In this document: in pieces, positions 8,720-17,037 of the stretch
Layout: every line of letters begins with the position of its first letter
Numbering within the stretch: the stretch's first letter is position 1
DNA from: Betaproteobacteria bacterium UBA7395
Lineage (GTDB): Bacteria; Pseudomonadota; Gammaproteobacteria; Burkholderiales; Rhodocyclaceae
NCBI GenBank assembly: GCA_002470165.1
Contig: DKNF01000202.1
Location: forward strand, 1 to 31,575
DNA: 31,575 bases
Reading direction: 5' to 3'
Notes under the pieces: model-generated
Told to the model about the DNA's origin: nothing
The model's input: the letters and a program-made list of their open reading frames with translations, nothing else
Databases searched by the model: none
Position numbers and translations under genes: made by a program

Positions 8720-10147
8720 TCAGGCGTGATGAGCAGCCGGAGCGATCACCGGCGCATCCTTGGTGTTGCCACCAGCCATGGTCTTGAACATGTTGTAAGC
8801 CATGATCAACATACCGGACAGGAACAGCACGCCGCCGAGCCAACGAATTGCCCAGAACGGATAGGAACCCTTGACCGACTCGACGAAGCTGTAAGCCAGG
8901 GTACCGTCGGCATTGACAGCACGCCACATCAGGCCCTGCATCACACCGGCAATCCACATCGAAGCGATGTACAGAACGGTACCGATGGTGGCGATCCAGA
9001 AGTGAACCGTAACCAGGGCGGTGCTATACATTTCGGTCTTGCCGAACAGACGCGGCAGCAGGTAGTACATCGAACCGATCGAAACCATGGCCACCCAGCC
9101 AAGCGCACCGGAGTGCACGTGACCGACGGTCCAGTCCGTGTAGTGCGACAGCGCGTTGACGGTCTTGATCGACATCATCGGGCCTTCGAACGTCGACATA
9201 CCGTAGAAGGACAGCGAGGTGATCAGGAACTTCAGGATGGGATCGTCGCGCAGTTTGTGCCAGGCACCCGACAGGGTCATGATGCCGTTGATCATGCCAC
9301 CCCAGGACGGCGCCAGCAGGATCAGCGAGAACAGCATACCGACGGACTGGGTCCAGTCAGGCAGCGCGGTGTAGTGCAGATGGTGCGGACCCGCCCACAT
9401 GTAGGTGAAGATCAGCGCCCAGAAGTGCACCACCGACAGACGGTAGGAATACACCGGACGGCCAGCCTGCTTCGGCACGAAGTAGTACATCATGCCCAGG
9501 AAGCCTGCGGTCAGGAAGAAGCCGACGGCGTTGTGACCGTACCACCACTGGATCATTGCGTCCTGCACGCCGGAATAGACGGAGAACGAACGGGTCAGCG
9601 AAACCGGGACGGCGGCGCTGTTAACCAGGTGCAGCAGGGCAACGGCGATGATCATCGAACCGAAGAACCAGTTGGCCACGTAAATGTGGGAAACCGTGCG
9701 CTTGGCGATGGTGCCGAAGAAGACCAGACCATAGGAAACCCAGACCAGCGTGATCAGGATGTCGATCGGCCATTCGAGCTCGGCGTATTCCTTGCCGGTC
9801 GTGAAACCGAGCGGCAGCGAAATCGCAGCCAGCAGGATGACAATTTGCCAGCCCCAGAAGGTGAAGGGAACCAGCGGGCCGCCCCAGAGGCGGGCGTGAC
9901 TGGTACGCTGTACGCACCAGTAAGACGTTGCAAACAAGGCGCAGCCACCAAACGCAAAAATAACCGCGTTGGTATGCAGCGGACGCAGACGACCATACGT
10001 CAGCCACGGCCCCAGATTAAGCTCCGGCCAGACAAGCTGGGCGGCAATAATGACACCGACAAGCATGCCGACGATGCCCCAGATGACAGTCATGACGGCG
10101 AATTGCCGTACGACCTTATCGTTGTATGTGGTTTGTGTTCCAGACAT
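8720..10147 (-). CDS. ccoN: cbb3 cytochrome c oxidase catalytic subunit CcoN
   Basis: CcoN reduces oxygen to water at a heme b3/CuB centre and pumps protons. The product is 475 residues from ATG 10147, chosen because GAGGTGGG lies just upstream and family members begin with a short soluble stretch; an upstream ATG at 10198 lacks such a site. It is a 12-helix heme-copper oxidase of the C type. Visible ligands include H58 ([14 protein letters not shown]) for low-spin heme b, [17 protein letters not shown] with the CuB histidine and cross-linked tyrosine region, the [13 protein letters not shown] histidines, and [14 protein letters not shown] with the heme histidines. It is the first gene of ccoNOQP, downstream of an FNR-type box. 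The enzyme has high oxygen affinity in known members and supports microaerobic growth. Confidence 0.97.
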   Translation of the reverse strand: MSGTQTTYNDKVVRQFAVMTVIWGIVGMLVGVIIAAQLVWPELNLGPWLTYGRLRPLHTNAVIFAFGGCALFATSYWCVQRTSHARLWGGPLVPFTFWGWQIVILLAAISLPLGFTTGKEYAELEWPIDILITLVWVSYGLVFFGTIAKRTVSHIYVANWFFGSMIIAVALLHLVNSAAVPVSLTRSFSVYSGVQDAMIQWWYGHNAVGFFLTAGFLGMMYYFVPKQAGRPVYSYRLSVVHFWALIFTYMWAGPHHLHYTALPDWTQSVGMLFSLILLAPSWGGMINGIMTLSGAWHKLRDDPILKFLITSLSFYGMSTFEGPMMSIKTVNALSHYTDWTVGHVHSGALGWVAMVSIGSMYYLLPRLFGKTEMYSTALVTVHFWIATIGTVLYIASMWIAGVMQGLMWRAVNADGTLAYSFVESVKGSYPFWAIRWLGGVLFLSGMLIMAYNMFKTMAGGNTKDAPVIAPAAHHA

Positions 10148-10243
10148 GAACCCACCTCTCGTTAATGAAAAACGGAATGCCCACCTCCCTGAACCCAAGG
10201 GGGCACATAAAAGCGGATGGTATTCTAGTTGAGACGGGGTGTT

Positions 10244-10257
10244 TTGACCTAGATCAA
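10244..10257 (-). promoter_or_regulatory. FNR/ANR-type box ahead of ccoN
   Basis: TTGACCTAGATCAA matches the FNR/ANR consensus TTGAT-N4-ATCAA at nine of ten defined positions. Its centre is about 103 bp from the ccoN ATG. The -10-like TACCAT (10217-10222) would place the start of transcription about 40 bp from the box centre, the usual class II activator position; TAGAAT (10222-10227) is an alternative. This fits low-oxygen activation of cbb3 oxidase, which is established for FNR-family regulators. Confidence 0.8.
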
Positions 10258-10407
10258 GCTACTGACTATCTTGACCCAAAAGCAGAGAAATCCGGTCAAC
10301 CACAAGCCTTTCACGGTATGACGGCGCTACCCAAAACGGCAAAAATGCGGCGAAAAAGCACCAAATGGTATACCCGTCAAAATCCATGCCCTCTGAAAAA
10401 GGCGGAC

Positions 10408-10434
10408 AAAAAAAGGGTGCGTCGCAACGCACCC
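10408..10434 (-). terminator. Rho-independent terminator after ccoS
   Basis: GGGTGCGT (10415-10422) pairs perfectly with ACGCACCC (10427-10434) around the 4-nt loop CGCA. On the minus strand the stem is followed by seven T. It lies about 87 nt after the ccoS stop and separates ccoIS from ccoNOQP. Confidence 0.88.
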
Positions 10435-10511
10435 CAACCCCAACAGAGAAATTTCGCAAGACTCTCGACTTGCATCGCCGGGAATATTGACAGCCACGAC
10501 GGCCCCGGGTG

Positions 10512-10525
10512 TTGACACAGGTCAA
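10512..10525. promoter_or_regulatory. FNR/DNR-like palindrome overlapping the ccoS stop
   Basis: TTGACACAGGTCAA is a perfect 5-bp inverted repeat of the Crp/FNR type (TTGAC-N4-GTCAA). It covers the ccoS stop codon and lies about 370 bp upstream of ccoN, upstream of the ccoS terminator. It could be a secondary binding site or a chance palindrome. Confidence 0.35.
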
Positions 10526-10725
10526 ATTTCGTCTTTTTTCTCTTCCTTTTTCTTTTCCTGCTCAGCCACCTTTCCCTGCGCAGCCTCGTCATCGTCCATC
10601 AATACCTTGAATCCCGGCCCCTCCAGATCGTCGAACTGCCCGCTTTTGACCGACCACCAGAAGGCTGCCGCGATACCGAAGACCAGCAGCACCGAAATCG
10701 GCACCAGCAAATAGACACTTTCCAT
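10522..10725 (-). CDS. ccoS: cbb3 oxidase maturation protein CcoS
   Basis: CcoS is a small membrane protein required for cofactor insertion into cbb3 oxidase. The 67-residue product opens MESVYLLVPISVLLVFG, has one helix (about 5-25) and the signature WWSVKSGQFDDLEGPGFKVL (about 27-46), then a highly charged Glu/Lys tail (KKKEEKKDEI). ATG 10725 overlaps the ccoI stop as TGATG, so the two are translationally coupled. The length and the FDDLEGP motif are diagnostic. A longer reading frame with an upstream ATG at 10872 exists but lies inside ccoI and lacks sense in the family. Confidence 0.94.
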   Translation of the reverse strand: MESVYLLVPISVLLVFGIAAAFWWSVKSGQFDDLEGPGFKVLMDDDEAAQGKVAEQEKKKEEKKDEI

Positions 10726-13166
10726 CAATCGTTCTCCAGGCGCTGGATGCGCAGCGAGTTGACCACCACCAGCAAGGAACTCAGGGACATGCCGATTCCG
10801 GCCATCCACGGGGTTACATAACCGGCAATCGCCGCCGGCAGGGCCACAACATTGTAGGCAAAGGACCACCACAGGTTCTGCCGGATGACAACCAGCGCAA
10901 AGCCGGCCCGGCCGAGTCCCTTGTGCAAATGCCCGAGATTTTCCGAAAGCAGCACGAAATCGGACTGCGTCCGCGCCAGTTGCGCGCCACTGCCCATGGC
11001 CACCGACACTTGGGCCTGCGCCAGCACCGGCGCGTCGTTCACGCCATCGCCGACCATGGCGACGATGGCCCCTGCCGCCTGCAATTCGGTCACGGCGGCA
11101 TGTTTGCCGGCCGGCGTCATGCCGGCACGCACGTCGTCGATCCCCAGCTCGGCCGCCACGCGGGCTGCTACCGCCGGCGCATCGCCGGTCAACAGGACGA
11201 CCTGACGTCCACCTCGGCGCAGATCCCCGACCAGTTTGCGCGCCTCGGGGCGTAACTGGTCACCGATGCGGAACAGAGCCAGCGCCCCTTGCTCATCGGC
11301 CAGCAGGACCACGGTATCGCCGCTCTCCAGCCAATCGCTCGCCACTGCCGGCAGGGCGCCATTGCTGATCGCCAGCGCATACGCCGGGCGGCCGATACGA
11401 TAACGCCGGCCGTCGATCAGCGCCTCGATCCCCTGGCCTGGCTCGCTGATCGAATCCATCGCCTGCCAGCGGGCATCACCGGGCGCCGCATGGCGCAGAG
11501 CCATGGCCAGGGGATGTTCGGAAGCCTGCTCCAGCGCCGCCGCCAGATTCAGACAATCCTCCCGGGACATTTCCCCGAGAACCAGGATGTCCTGCAGATG
11601 CATCTGCCCGGTAGTCAGCGTTCCCGTCTTGTCGAAAACGAAATGCGTCGCTCGCGCCAGGGTTTCGATCGCGTGACCGCGCGTGACCAGCAGGCCGTCG
11701 CGGGCCAGCGAACCGGCGGCCACGGTCAGGGCGATCGGGGTAGCCAGCGCCAGCGCACACGGACAGGTCACCACCAGCACAGAAACGGTGATCCACAGGG
11801 CACGCGAGGGCTCGACCAGGTACCAGCCAAACGCAGTCAGGATCGCCACCACCAGCAGCGCCGCCACGAAATAGGTGGCGATCCGGTCGGCAATTTCGAC
11901 GATGCGCGGTTTTTCCAGCGAAGCCCGCTCCATCAGGTCGATGATTGCCGACAGCCGGGTTCCCTCGCCGACCTGCTCGACCCGCACGACCAAGGGGCTC
12001 TCGGCATTGACCGAACCGCCGGTCACCGGATCGCCGGGCCGCTTCGGCACGGGCAGGCTTTCCCCGGTGAGCAGCGCTTCGTTGGCACAACTGATGCCTT
12101 CGACCACCCGCCCGTCAGCCGGAACGATGTCCCCCGGGCGAACCAGCACATGGTCGCCGACCCGCAGATCGGCCACGACCACTTGCGTCGCCTCGCGGTC
12201 GGCAGGGAAGTTCACGATCTTCTGGGCAAAGGCCGGCAGCAGTTTGGTCAGCGCCTCGGTCACGCTCAAGGCCTTCTGGCGGGCGGTCATTTCGAGGTAG
12301 CGACCACCGAGCAGGAAGAAGACGAACATCGTCACCGAGTCGAAGTAGACTTCGCCCCCCTGAATGAAGGTAGCCCAGCAACTGGCGGCAAACGCCAGGC
12401 CGACGCCCAGCGCCACCGGCACATCCATGCCGACGCGCTTGAGCTTGAGGTCGCGCCAGGCGTTGCGGAAGAATGGCGCCGACGAGTAGAAAACGACCGG
12501 GATGGTCAGGATCAGGCTGGCCCAGCGCATCAGGCTCTCGATGTCGGCGCTCATGTCGCCGTCGGCGATATACACCGGATAGGCGTACATCATCACCTGC
12601 ATCATGCCGAAACCGGCGACCCACAGACGCCACATCGCGCCACGTCGCTCATTGCGGGAAATTTCCTCGTTCTTCGCCGCGTCGTAGGGATAGGCCCGAT
12701 AGCCAATGGCGGCGACTGCCCGCAGGATGTCGGACAGCTTGATGCGCGACTCGTCCCAGCGGACCCGCGCCCGCCGCGAGGCGTAATTGATGTCCACGGC
12801 GATCACGCCGGGCAATTTACCGATGTGCTGCTCGTTGAGCCAGATGCAGGCGGCGCAAGTGATGCCTTCGAGCAACAGGGAGGCTTCCCGCTCGTTCTCA
12901 CCGAGCGCCTTGACGAAACTCTTCTGGAACTCGGCGTGATCGTAGAGCGCCATCTGCTCCAGGATCGCCGGCATGGCCTCGCGCGGCGACTCGGGCAGCG
13001 CGTCGCGACTCCGGTAGTAGTCGGCCAGACCGTTGTCCACGATCGACTGGGCCACCGCCTGGCAACCGTAACAACACATCGCCTTCGTTTCGCCGTTGAT
13101 GACAACCGGCAGATCGACATCATCCGGAATGGGCAGACCGCAGTGATAACAGGAGGCTTGTGACAT
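10725..13166 (-). CDS. ccoI: Copper-exporting P1B-type ATPase CcoI (FixI)
   Basis: CcoI pumps copper across the inner membrane to supply the CuB site of cbb3 oxidase. The 813-residue product has an N-terminal cysteine region typical of CcoI (C6-x2-C9 and C31-C32-x2-C35), a metal-binding HMA domain with C104-A-A-C107, then the P1B core: transmembrane metal site C468-P-C470 (VTCPCALALATP), phosphorylated D512 in DKTGTLT, and the hinge GDGVNDAP (about 706). Two final helices precede the end RIQRLEND. It heads the pair ccoI-ccoS. Its start ATG 13166 has no Shine-Dalgarno sequence and is 5 nt after the T-run of the terminator of the upstream dehydrogenase gene; no in-frame upstream start exists before a stop. 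General copper exporters (CopA) lack the long cysteine-rich N terminus and the ccoS partner. Confidence 0.95.
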   Translation of the reverse strand: MSQASCYHCGLPIPDDVDLPVVINGETKAMCCYGCQAVAQSIVDNGLADYYRSRDALPESPREAMPAILEQMALYDHAEFQKSFVKALGENEREASLLLEGITCAACIWLNEQHIGKLPGVIAVDINYASRRARVRWDESRIKLSDILRAVAAIGYRAYPYDAAKNEEISRNERRGAMWRLWVAGFGMMQVMMYAYPVYIADGDMSADIESLMRWASLILTIPVVFYSSAPFFRNAWRDLKLKRVGMDVPVALGVGLAFAASCWATFIQGGEVYFDSVTMFVFFLLGGRYLEMTARQKALSVTEALTKLLPAFAQKIVNFPADREATQVVVADLRVGDHVLVRPGDIVPADGRVVEGISCANEALLTGESLPVPKRPGDPVTGGSVNAESPLVVRVEQVGEGTRLSAIIDLMERASLEKPRIVEIADRIATYFVAALLVVAILTAFGWYLVEPSRALWITVSVLVVTCPCALALATPIALTVAAGSLARDGLLVTRGHAIETLARATHFVFDKTGTLTTGQMHLQDILVLGEMSREDCLNLAAALEQASEHPLAMALRHAAPGDARWQAMDSISEPGQGIEALIDGRRYRIGRPAYALAISNGALPAVASDWLESGDTVVLLADEQGALALFRIGDQLRPEARKLVGDLRRGGRQVVLLTGDAPAVAARVAAELGIDDVRAGMTPAGKHAAVTELQAAGAIVAMVGDGVNDAPVLAQAQVSVAMGSGAQLARTQSDFVLLSENLGHLHKGLGRAGFALVVIRQNLWWSFAYNVVALPAAIAGYVTPWMAGIGMSLSSLLVVVNSLRIQRLEND

Positions 13167-13171
13167 GCAAC

Positions 13172-13193
13172 AAAAAAGGCACCGGAGTGCCTT
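13172..13193 (-). terminator. Rho-independent terminator after the SDR gene, abutting ccoI
   Basis: AAGGCAC (13176-13182) pairs with GTGCCTT (13187-13193) around a 4-nt loop; on the minus strand six T follow (13177-13172). The T-run ends 5 nt before the ccoI start codon, so any ccoI message starting upstream carries this hairpin in its leader. Confidence 0.78.
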
Positions 13194-13222
13194 TGCGGGT
13201 CAGGATGGACGCCAAGTATAGA

Positions 13223-13990
13223 TTATTTGGTCCCCATCCGGATTGCTCCGTCCAGACGAATGACTTCGCCGTTCAGGTAAGCGTTCTCGGCAATATGCCG
13301 GACCAGCGCCGCATATTCCGCCGGTTTGCCCATGCGCGTGGGGAACGGCACCATCTTGTTCAGCGACTCCTGAACTTCGGCCGGCATGCCGAGCAGCATC
13401 GGCGTTTCCATGATCCCCGGTGCGATGGTCAGGCAACGGATACCGCTGCGCGCGAGTTCGCGGGCCACCGGCAGGGTCAGTGCCACGATCCCGCCCTTGG
13501 AAGCGGCATAGGCGGCCTGCCCGAGTTGCCCCTCGAAAGCGGCTACCGAAGCCGTATTGACGATCACCCCGCGCTCGCCGCCGGCATCCGGCTCGTTCTT
13601 CATCATGGCCTCGGCGGCAAGGCGAAGCATGTTGAAGGTGCCGACCAGGTTGATGTTGATGACCCGGGCAAAGCTGTCCAGACGATGCGGGCCTTCCTTG
13701 CCCAGCACCTTTTCGGCCGGAGCCACACCGGCGCAATTGACCAGGCCGTGAACGGCACCGAAGCGCGACAGGGCGGCGGCAATGGCGTTCTGTGCCGAAG
13801 CTTCGCTGGTGACATCGGTTTCGACAAAGATCGCGTTCTCACCCAACTCGCTGGCCAAGGCCTCGCCGGCATCGCGATTGACATCAACCAGGACTACCCG
13901 CGCCTCCGCTTCGAGCAGACCGCGCGCCGTCGCCGCACCCAGACCCGAGCCACCGCCGGTAACCACAAACACCTTATTTTTCAGTTGCAT
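13223..13990 (-). CDS. Short-chain dehydrogenase, 3-hydroxyacyl-CoA dehydrogenase type II-like
   Basis: A 255-residue NAD(P)-dependent Rossmann-fold dehydrogenase. It has the cofactor motif TGGGSGLG (11-18), an acidic residue after the second strand (LVDVN, D36) that favours NAD, NCAG (85-88), the catalytic serine in NTASVAA (S148) and Y161-x3-K165 (YAASKGG). PGIMETPML and the C-terminal LDGAIRMG resemble the 3-hydroxyacyl-CoA dehydrogenase type 2 / HSD10 group used in fatty-acid and branched-chain amino-acid breakdown. I chose ATG 13990, behind AGGAGA, over an ATG at 14089 that would add a non-homologous leader. It is a single gene ending in its own terminator. Exact substrate is not decidable from sequence. 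Confidence 0.85.
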   Translation of the reverse strand: MQLKNKVFVVTGGGSGLGAATARGLLEAEARVVLVDVNRDAGEALASELGENAIFVETDVTSEASAQNAIAAALSRFGAVHGLVNCAGVAPAEKVLGKEGPHRLDSFARVININLVGTFNMLRLAAEAMMKNEPDAGGERGVIVNTASVAAFEGQLGQAAYAASKGGIVALTLPVARELARSGIRCLTIAPGIMETPMLLGMPAEVQESLNKMVPFPTRMGKPAEYAALVRHIAENAYLNGEVIRLDGAIRMGTK

Positions 13991-14102
13991 ATGCTTTCTC
14001 CTGTAATTATTCGACAGCCCAAACCAAACGGTAGCGTATGGACTGAAGCAGCATATTAACCCTCCCAGCAACGCCAGCCAAATCCGCAAGCGCGATGCAG
14101 AT

Positions 14103-14110
14103 GCTATGAT
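14103..14110 (+). promoter_or_regulatory. Candidate extended -10 promoter for the response regulator/cyclase gene
   Basis: The sequence TGC followed by TATGAT (14105-14110) fits an extended -10 element. Transcription would start near 14117, about 23 nt before the start codon. There is no good -35. It lies in the divergent gap 13991-14139. Confidence 0.4.
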
Positions 14111-14139
14111 TTGCCCACATCATTTTTCGCCCGGACGCG

Positions 14140-15102
14140 ATGCCTGCCGGAAAGTACCAACTACTCGTCGTCGACAGTTCCAGCGCCAATCGCAAGCTGA
14201 TCGGCGAATGCCTGTCCCAACTCGACGACGCCAGCGTCTCCCTGGCTGCCGACGGCCAATCGGCCGTGGAACTCATCGCCAGCACCCGACCGGATCTGAT
14301 CCTGATCGACATGAACCTGCGCGACACCGACGGCATCAGCCTAGTTCGCAGAATACGCAACCGGGAATTGCTGGGCGCGGAAAACGACCTGAACCTGTGG
14401 ACGCCGGCCATTTTCCTGTCCTCAGTCATGGATGAAGACATGCTCGCCCAAGGCATCATTGCCGGCGGCGACGACTTCCTGCACAAACCGGTCTCCGAAG
14501 TCATCCTGCTGGCCAAGGTCCGCGCCATGCTGCGCATCGTCGGCATGCAGCGCGACATTCACGCCGCCCACCGCCGACTCAAGCAGATTGCCACCCTTGA
14601 CGGGCTCACCTGCATTCCCAACCGGCGTTACTTCGACGACACGCTGACCACCGAATGGAAACGCTGCCAGCGCGCCGGCGCACCGCTCAGCCTGCTGCTG
14701 ATCGACATCGATTATTTCAAGCAATTCAACGACGCCTACGGCCACCAGGCCGGTGACCAATGCCTCAAGGCCGTCGCCTCGGCGCTCAACGAATCGCTGT
14801 TCCGGGTCGAAGACAGCGTCGCCCGCTACGGCGGCGAGGAATTTGCCGCCATCCTCCCCGGCACCGACGCTGCTGGCGCACTCGCCGTCGCCGAACGCAT
14901 GCGCGCGTCGGCCAGCGAACTGCGCATCCCCCACAAACACGGCGTGGATAGCTTCGTTTCCTGCAGCATCGGCATTGCCAGCATCCACCCGGCCGCCGAA
15001 CAGACGGCAGAACAATTGCTGCAGGCCGCCGACCACAGCCTGTACGAAGCCAAACACGCGGGCCGCAACCGTATCGTTCTGCATCCGGAATGCCGGACCT
15101 GA
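14140..15102 (+). CDS. Response regulator with GGDEF diguanylate cyclase output
   Basis: A 320-residue protein that should make cyclic-di-GMP from two GTP when its receiver is phosphorylated. Residues 5-135 are a receiver with acceptor D57 (LILIDMNLRD) and lysine in LHKPVSE; the usual acidic pair is reduced to D12-S13. A short helical linker leads to a GGDEF domain (about 155-315) with LTCIPNRRYFD, the metal-binding LLIDIDYFKQFND, active motif G231-G-E-E-F235 and the inhibitory site R222-V-E-D225, so product feedback inhibition is expected. No sensor kinase is adjacent. The layout is WspR/PleD-like with a single receiver. The catalytic motif is intact, so enzymatic activity is likely. Confidence 0.92.
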   Translation: MPAGKYQLLVVDSSSANRKLIGECLSQLDDASVSLAADGQSAVELIASTRPDLILIDMNLRDTDGISLVRRIRNRELLGAENDLNLWTPAIFLSSVMDEDMLAQGIIAGGDDFLHKPVSEVILLAKVRAMLRIVGMQRDIHAAHRRLKQIATLDGLTCIPNRRYFDDTLTTEWKRCQRAGAPLSLLLIDIDYFKQFNDAYGHQAGDQCLKAVASALNESLFRVEDSVARYGGEEFAAILPGTDAAGALAVAERMRASASELRIPHKHGVDSFVSCSIGIASIHPAAEQTAEQLLQAADHSLYEAKHAGRNRIVLHPECRT

Positions 15103-15136
15103 GGCAGGAAGCGCCGAGAAGGCCACGGGAGGCAGC

Positions 15137-15283
15137 GTGCGTAAACTGATCTACCTGGTCGCCCTTGCCGCAACCGGCACACTGGCCTGGCACTATCCTT
15201 TCCTGTTCGAACTCCCACTGATCATAGCCATCGGCGGCGCCTGGTGGGCGTTTCTCGCGCCGAACGGAGCACAGGAAAAGTAA
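15137..15283 (+). CDS. 48-residue hydrophobic protein, unrecognised
   Basis: A small reading frame from GTG 15137, behind GGGAGG at a good distance, 34 nt after the cyclase stop. The product opens VRKLIYLVALAATG, continues through TLAWHYPFLFELPLII and AIGGAWWAFLAP, and ends NGAQEK. It looks like two short membrane helices with a tight turn. A transcription terminator follows directly after its stop. Ribosome site, position and hydrophobic pattern support a real gene; I do not recognise the family. It may be co-transcribed with the diguanylate cyclase, but a functional link is not shown. Confidence 0.6.
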   Translation: MRKLIYLVALAATGTLAWHYPFLFELPLIIAIGGAWWAFLAPNGAQEK

Positions 15284-15311
15284 AAAGGGGTTACGGCTTG
15301 ACCGTAACCCC
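15282..15311 (-). terminator. Terminator shared by the cyclase operon and tRNA-Thr
   Basis: GGGGTTACGG (15287-15296) pairs perfectly with CCGTAACCCC (15302-15311) around a 5-nt loop. Five T follow on the minus strand, downstream of the tRNA; a weaker T-rich tract TTGAATTCTTT follows on the plus strand. It probably works in both directions. Confidence 0.85.
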
Positions 15312-15321
15312 TTGAATTCTT

Positions 15322-15397
<76 letters not shown>

Positions 15398-15428
15398 ACA
15401 GGCCACCCGACGAGCAGCACAGCGTAGA

Positions 15429-15458
15429 ATTATAGCTTTTCCCCCTGGCTTCAGGCAA
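15429..15458 (-). promoter_or_regulatory. Sigma-70 promoter of tRNA-Thr
   Basis: Minus-strand -35 TTGCCT (15453-15458) and a perfect -10 TATAAT (15429-15434) are separated by 18 bp. The start would be near 15422, giving a leader of about 25 nt before the tRNA. The promoter overlaps the divergent murJ upstream region. Confidence 0.75.
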
Positions 15459-15472
15459 CAAGGCTGCGACAA

Positions 15473-17023
15473 ATGAATTTGCTGCGCGCGCTGGCAACGG
15501 TCAGCGGCATGACCCTGCTCTCCCGTATCCTCGGTTTTGTCCGGGATTTCGTCATTGCCCGGGCATTCGGCGCCGGAGCGGCGACCGATGCCTTTTTCGT
15601 GGCCTTCAAGCTGCCCAACCTGTTGCGGCGGATGTTCGCCGAAGGCGCTTTCTCCCAGGCCTTCGTTCCCATCCTCGGCGAATACAAGAATCAGCGCTCG
15701 CCGGAAGATACGCGGACGCTGGTCGACCATGTCGCCAGCCTGCTGTCGATGGCCCTGTTCGTCATCACCGCCATTGGCGTGGCCGGAGCACCGCTGTTGG
15801 TCTGGCTGTCGGCGCCGGGCTTCGCCGACGACGTGGGGAAATTCGAACTGACGGTGGCGCTGACCCGGGTGACTTTCCCCTACATCCTGTTCATGTCGCT
15901 GGTCGCGCTTGCCGGCGGCATCCTGAACACCTGGAGCCGTTTTGCCCTGCCCGCATTCACGCCGGTGCTGCTCAACCTCTCCTTCATCGGCATGGCCCTG
16001 TTTGCCGCGCCCTACTTCGAACCGCCGGTGATGGCGCTGGCCTGGGCGGTGTTCCTCGGCGGCTTCCTGCAACTGCTGATCCAGATTCCGGCATTGCGCC
16101 GCATTTCCATGCTGCCGCGGCCGTCGATCAACTGGCGGGCCGCCTGGGCCGATCCCGGCGTCAGACGGATCAGCACCTTGATGCTGCCGGCCCTGCTCGG
16201 GGTCTCGGTGTCGCAGATCAGTCTGCTGATCAACACCATCTTCGCATCCTTCCTGCAGACCGGCAGCGTCTCCTGGCTCTATTACGCCGACCGGCTGATG
16301 GAATTTCCGTCCGGCCTGCTCGGCGCCGCCCTCGGCACCATCCTCCTGCCGTCGCTGTCGCGCTGCCATGCCCGGCAGGATTTCGTCGAATACTCGCGCC
16401 TGCTCGACTGGGGACTGCGCCTGACCTTCCTGCTCGCCGCGCCGGCCGCGCTGGCGCTGGCGATCCTGGCCGTGCCGCTGATTTCGACCCTGTTCTTCCA
16501 CGGCGCCTTCACCGCCAACGACGTCTGGCAAACCCGCCATGCACTGATCGCCTATTCGGTCGGCCTGACCGGACTGATCCTGGTCAAGGTACTGGCACCG
16601 GGCTTCTACGCCCGGCAGAACATCCGCACACCGGTCAAGATTGCATTGATTTCGCTGGCTGCCACCCAGGCCATGAACCTGGCGTTCGTCGGCTGGATCG
16701 CGCACGCCGGACTGGCGCTGTCGATCGGCCTGGCCGCCTGCCTGAACGCAGGCCTGCTCTACCGCGGGCTGCGCCGTGCAGGTATTTACACACCGGAAGC
16801 CGGCTGGCTGCTATTCTTCATGAAACTGTCCTGCGCCATGGCAGTCATGGGCGCCGCCCTGTGGTTTGCCAGCGGACCGGCGAATCTCTGGTTCGCCAGT
16901 CCGGTCGGCGAGCGCATCCTGCGTCTGTGCTGGCTGGTTCTGCTTGGCGCCGGCGCATATTTCGCTACACTATGGCTTCTCGGTTTCCGCCTGCGCGACT
17001 TCAAACGGCAGGCAGCACAATAA
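15473..17023 (+). CDS. murJ: Lipid II flippase MurJ (MviN)
   Basis: MurJ moves the peptidoglycan precursor lipid II across the inner membrane. The 516-residue product has the family opening [26 protein letters not shown], split here as [20 protein letters not shown] (about 15-34), and [20 protein letters not shown] (about 37-56), with about 14 hydrophobic segments to the end. Other family marks are [18 protein letters not shown] and [20 protein letters not shown]. The start at ATG 15473 follows AAGG 9-12 nt upstream. Length is normal. It is the first gene of a tight plus-strand run of five. It is distinct from the MATE transporter at 30121, which belongs to the same superfamily. Confidence 0.96.
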   Translation: MNLLRALATVSGMTLLSRILGFVRDFVIARAFGAGAATDAFFVAFKLPNLLRRMFAEGAFSQAFVPILGEYKNQRSPEDTRTLVDHVASLLSMALFVITAIGVAGAPLLVWLSAPGFADDVGKFELTVALTRVTFPYILFMSLVALAGGILNTWSRFALPAFTPVLLNLSFIGMALFAAPYFEPPVMALAWAVFLGGFLQLLIQIPALRRISMLPRPSINWRAAWADPGVRRISTLMLPALLGVSVSQISLLINTIFASFLQTGSVSWLYYADRLMEFPSGLLGAALGTILLPSLSRCHARQDFVEYSRLLDWGLRLTFLLAAPAALALAILAVPLISTLFFHGAFTANDVWQTRHALIAYSVGLTGLILVKVLAPGFYARQNIRTPVKIALISLAATQAMNLAFVGWIAHAGLALSIGLAACLNAGLLYRGLRRAGIYTPEAGWLLFFMKLSCAMAVMGAALWFASGPANLWFASPVGERILRLCWLVLLGAGAYFATLWLLGFRLRDFKRQAAQ

Positions 17024-17037
17024 TCAGGAGACTCACC

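Larger units (their letters stand above)
10148..10521. other. 374-bp regulatory gap between ccoS and ccoN
   Basis: I see no credible gene here. The gap holds, in minus-strand order, a FNR-like palindrome overlapping the ccoS stop, the ccoS terminator, about 150 bp without recognisable structure, the FNR/ANR-type box, -10-like hexamers TAGAAT (10222-10227) and TACCAT (10217-10222), and the ccoN ribosome site. Confidence 0.6.

Noticed and set aside
8726..10165. Long open frame (479 codons) on the plus strand opposite ccoN
   Set aside because: It is antisense to a fully supported oxidase gene, the product is rich in His/Arg/Gln with no recognisable domain, and long antisense frames are common in GC-rich coding DNA.
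10165..10515. Plus-strand 116-codon frame in the ccoS-ccoN gap
   Set aside because: It spans the FNR box and the ccoS terminator, lacks a family signature and has no ribosome site; the gap is better explained as regulatory.
11289..13163. 624-codon plus-strand frame opposite ccoI
   Set aside because: Antisense shadow of ccoI; low-complexity His/Arg/Gln-rich composition and no family resemblance.
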